From Pandoraea captiosa (GTDB lineage: Bacteria > Pseudomonadota > Gammaproteobacteria > Burkholderiales > Burkholderiaceae): 64,000 nt of DNA. The stretch spans positions 434,001 to 498,000 of the forward strand of contig NZ_CABPSQ010000003.1 in the NCBI RefSeq assembly GCF_902459775.1, in the 5' to 3' direction. This document shows positions 61,489 to 64,000 of this stretch, in pieces; the first letter of the stretch is position 1; every line of letters starts with the position of its first letter. The notes below the pieces were generated by a model, which saw only the letters and a list, made by a program, of their open reading frames with translations, searched no databases and was not told where the DNA came from. Made by a program: the position numbers and the translations under genes.

Positions 61489-62727
61489 TCAGGCCGCGAG
61501 CTGCCCTTGCCAGCGCATCAGATCGGCCCCTGCGGGGTTCTGGTACATGCGCAGACCGAACTCCGGCAAGATCGCCAGCAGATGATCGAAAACATCGCCC
61601 TGCACGCGCTCGTACTCGGCCCACACGATGGTGTTGGTAAAGCAGTACAGCTCCACGGGGATACCGGTTGCCGACGGTTGCAGCGAACGCACCATGCACG
61701 TCATGCCGTCGTGAATGTTCGGATGGGCCGTCAGATAGGCCAATGCATAGGCGCGAAACGTACCGAGGTTCGTCAGGCGGCGCGTATTCGCGGGCACGCC
61801 CGCCGCAATGCCCAAGGCGGCGTTGGCATCCGCCAGCGAGCGCTGTTTTTCCGACAGGTAGTCGCCCAGCAAATGCAGCCTCGAAAGCCGTGCGATCTCC
61901 GCCTCATCCAGAAAACCGACGCTGCCCGCATCGATGCATAACGTACGTTTGATGCGACGCCCACCCGACTGTTGCATCCCGCGCCAGTTGCGGAAACTCT
62001 CCGAGATCAGGCGCCACGTCGGAATCGTCGTGATCGTCTTGTCCCAGTTCTGCACTTTCACCGTGTGCAACGCGATATCCACCACGTCGCCATCGGCGCC
62101 CACCTGCGGCATCTCGATCCAGTCGCCCACGCGCAGCATGTCGTTGGACGTGAGCTGCACGCTTGCCACGAACGACATGATCGTGTCCTTGAACACCAGC
62201 AGCAGCACGGCGGACATCGCGCCCAGCCCCGAGAGCAGCAGCCACGGCGACCGGTCGATGATGGTCGCGACGATGGCGATTGCCGCCACCACGTACAGCG
62301 CGATCTTGCCTAACTGAACGTATCCCTTGATCGAACGGGTACGTGCGTGCTCCGACATCGCGTAGACGGTCTGTGCGGCGTCCAGAATGCCCGCGATGGC
62401 CAGCGTGGCGTAAAGCAATGTCGTGGCAAGCGCGACATTGCCGACGACGAGCGCCGCCTTCGCCGGCAAGTCCGGCACGAGGTCGATGCCGAACTGCACG
62501 ACCAGATACGGCAGGATGCGCGCGGCACGCTGGAACACGCGATGCGCAAGCAACGCATCGTCCCAGCGATTGGCCGTGCGCTGCACTACGAGACGCACCA
62601 CGCGCACGATCACGAACTGCGCCGCAGCCTGCACCACCATCGCTGCAACGACCAGCGTCGCCAGCGACACGGCCATCCGCGCCCAGGGCGCATTGCCGAA
62701 CCATGCCATTACCGCTTCCCACGTCAT
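61489..62727 (-). CDS. MscS-family mechanosensitive channel (YbdG-like)
   Basis: 412 aa. Five N-terminal helices, then the MscS core: GAMSAVLLLVFKDTIMSFVASVQL (TM3, with Gly/Ala spacing), NDMLRVGDWIEMP, GDVVDIALHTVKVQNWDKTITTIPT (residues 230-254) in the beta domain, and an enlarged C-terminal domain with FRNWRGMQQSGGRRIKRTLC and YCFTNTIVWAEYE, as in YbdG/MscM. It vents solutes under osmotic downshift. AAGGAG eight bases before ATG 62727 fixes the start. Confidence 0.92.
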   Translation of the reverse strand: MTWEAVMAWFGNAPWARMAVSLATLVVAAMVVQAAAQFVIVRVVRLVVQRTANRWDDALLAHRVFQRAARILPYLVVQFGIDLVPDLPAKAALVVGNVALATTLLYATLAIAGILDAAQTVYAMSEHARTRSIKGYVQLGKIALYVVAAIAIVATIIDRSPWLLLSGLGAMSAVLLLVFKDTIMSFVASVQLTSNDMLRVGDWIEMPQVGADGDVVDIALHTVKVQNWDKTITTIPTWRLISESFRNWRGMQQSGGRRIKRTLCIDAGSVGFLDEAEIARLSRLHLLGDYLSEKQRSLADANAALGIAAGVPANTRRLTNLGTFRAYALAYLTAHPNIHDGMTCMVRSLQPSATGIPVELYCFTNTIVWAEYERVQGDVFDHLLAILPEFGLRMYQNPAGADLMRWQGQLAA

Positions 62728-62875
62728 GCCGCCACTCCTTGATTCAAAGACTTCAACGATTTCACCGCTTCCCCCCGGTCTCCGGTCCCCATTCCCATTA
62801 GGCGCCCTCCTCACAAGGCCAATGCACCGTCGCAGACAAACGACAGCTCCGGAAAAAACGAATGCCGAACGTAAA

Positions 62876-62901
62876 AATGACGACCGCGACGGGCCGTCAT
62901 T
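62876..62901 (-). terminator. terminator after the glycine-betaine-type ABC gene
   Basis: AATGACG (62876-62882) and CGTCATT (62895-62901) form a stem that ends in TTTTA on the minus strand, 140 bases past the ABC stop. The rest of the 62728-63040 gap shows no gene. Confidence 0.6.
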
Positions 62902-63040
62902 CTTTGATCCGATGCGCAAATGTCGTTCCGCGCATGCATCGAAACTCACGCGGCGTCATGCCATTTCAGATGCCCTCACCATGGCTGAGGCATCCGGCAT
63001 CCACCGACGCACCGATCGCATGCATCGCCTGCATCACCAC

Positions 63041-64000
63041 CTATAGCGACACGCCGAAGGGCACGCTGGCCACCACGCTTGGCGTACCCGGCAGCGAGGG
63101 CGCCATGATCGTGCCGCCGCCGTTACCGCGCGACTTGCCCGAGCTCAGATAATCGGCGATGGAATCCTGTGTGACTTCGCCGAGATACTGATTGTCATCG
63201 CCGAGCACCGGCAGCGATGCCAGGTTGTGCTCGTACATCCGCGAGAGCAGCACACGCAGGTTGTCGCCCGCCACTGCCGAAGCCTTGAAGTCGCGCACCC
63301 GCTCGCCGCAAGTCCCCTGCGCGTGACGCGTATCGCGCCGCGCAATGTAACCGAGCGCCCGGGCGTTTTCATCCACGACCACGAGCGAGCGCGTATCGAG
63401 CTCGTCCATCAGACCATAAGCCTCGGCCAGCGTGGTCTGCGGTTTGACGGTCGGTTGCGGGGTGGCCGCATCCTCGGCGCGCACCAGCAGCAGACGTTTG
63501 AGAATTCGGTCATGTCCCACGAAGCTCGCCACGAATTCGTCGACCGGGCGGGCCAGCAGGGCATCCGGCTGCGCGTATTGCACCAGGCTCCCTTGACGGA
63601 AGATCGCGATGCGATCCGCCAGTTTGATCGCCTCGTCGATATCGTGGCTGACCATGATGACGGTCTTGCCCAACTGACGCTGCATCTGCAAGAACTCGTT
63701 CTGAATCGATTCGCGGTTGATCGGGTCGACGGCGCCAAACGGCTCGTCCATGAGCAAGACCGGCGGATCGGCGGCGAGTGCGCGGATCACGCCGATACGC
63801 TGCTGCTGCCCCCCCGAGAGCTCACGCGGATAACGCGAGAGGTAACGCTTCGGATCGAGGGCTACCATGCCCATGAGCTCGGTAGCGCGCTCACGGCAGC
63901 GTTTCTTGTCCCAGCCGAGCAGGCGCGGCACCACCGTGATGTTCTCCTCGATGGTCATGTTCGGGAACAGGCCGATCTGCTGGATGACATAACCGATGTG
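63041..64000 (-). CDS. glycine betaine/choline-type ABC ATPase with CBS domains, 5' part missing
   Basis: 320 C-terminal residues; the N-terminus with Walker A is beyond the right edge. Visible: Q-loop region IGYVIQQIGLFPNMTIEEN, signature LSGGQQQR, Walker B VLLMDEPFGAVDP, switch VSHDIDEAIKLADRIA. Then two CBS repeats (about 190-300 of the visible part) with LDTRSLVVVDENARALGYI and LASLPVLGDDNQYLGEVTQD. OpuCA/OsmV-type transporters of betaine, choline or carnitine have this layout; CBS domains sense ionic strength. Together with the MscS channel next door it suggests osmotic adaptation. Exact osmolyte unknown. Confidence 0.9.
   Translation of the reverse strand, partial: HIGYVIQQIGLFPNMTIEENITVVPRLLGWDKKRCRERATELMGMVALDPKRYLSRYPRELSGGQQQRIGVIRALAADPPVLLMDEPFGAVDPINRESIQNEFLQMQRQLGKTVIMVSHDIDEAIKLADRIAIFRQGSLVQYAQPDALLARPVDEFVASFVGHDRILKRLLLVRAEDAATPQPTVKPQTTLAEAYGLMDELDTRSLVVVDENARALGYIARRDTRHAQGTCGERVRDFKASAVAGDNLRVLLSRMYEHNLASLPVLGDDNQYLGEVTQDSIADYLSSGKSRGNGGGTIMAPSLPGTPSVVASVPFGVSL

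Overview
The window reads as chromosomal DNA of a GC-rich betaproteobacterium in the Burkholderiaceae, most likely Pandoraea or a close relative. This rests on recalled gene content and order, not on a database search: recA-recX-DUF2889-sucCD-terC-pilin-pglL, waaA-kdoO-waaC, rubA/thiD-like, and algH-ruvX-pyrB-pseudo-pyrC-plsC are typical of that family. Most genes look like housekeeping or core accessory genes. I see no transposase, integrase, phage module or CRISPR array. Genes are densely packed on both strands, with start/stop overlaps and clear hairpin terminators between several converging units.

Layout, left to right. Positions 1-8.7 kb: a truncated MFS exporter divergent from an HxlR regulator, trmB, uppP, a DUF1439 lipoprotein, a YkgJ-like cysteine-cluster protein, an SDR divergent from a TetR regulator, and an isoaspartyl-methyltransferase-like/rhodanese/TolC operon. 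Positions 8.7-20 kb: surface glycan genes. These are the lipid A-core genes waaA-kdoO-waaC and phosphomannomutase on the minus strand, then on the plus strand a flippase, three GT4 glycosyltransferases and a WecA/MraY-like initiating transferase, followed by apaH. Positions 21-27 kb: a minus-strand run rubA, ChpA-like orphan, algH, ruvX, pyrB, pseudo-dihydroorotase, plsC. Positions 27-37 kb: thiD-like, pglL with its pilin, terC, sucD-sucC-DUF2889, recX and recA. Positions 37-47 kb: a TctDE-type two-component system, an MHS-type transporter, tRNA-Met, a zinc-ribbon protein, a second TerC divergent from an NhaR-like regulator, a PerM-family protein and a TPR/glycosyltransferase-like protein. Positions 47-64 kb: a fused two-permease ABC importer with its ATPase, an outer-membrane barrel, a structured intergenic region with a 47-codon frame, tdh-kbl with an XRE-cupin regulator, a chemoreceptor, a TetR/MFS pair, an Old Yellow Enzyme, a MazF toxin with a tiny acidic partner, a MscS channel, and the 3' part of a glycine-betaine-type ABC ATPase.

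The strongest system-level signal is a split O-glycosylation system. The flippase, glycosyltransferases and initiating transferase at 13.9-19.8 kb can build and flip an undecaprenyl-linked oligosaccharide but have no polymerase or ligase beside them. At 28-31 kb lies a PglL-type oligosaccharyltransferase next to a type IV pilin-like substrate. Other leads are a MazF toxin overlapping a 47-aa acidic ORF, an orphan that may be what is left of a pilG-chpA cluster, enzymes with missing catalytic residues (SDR, dihydroorotase, PIMT), and several structured leaders or operators.
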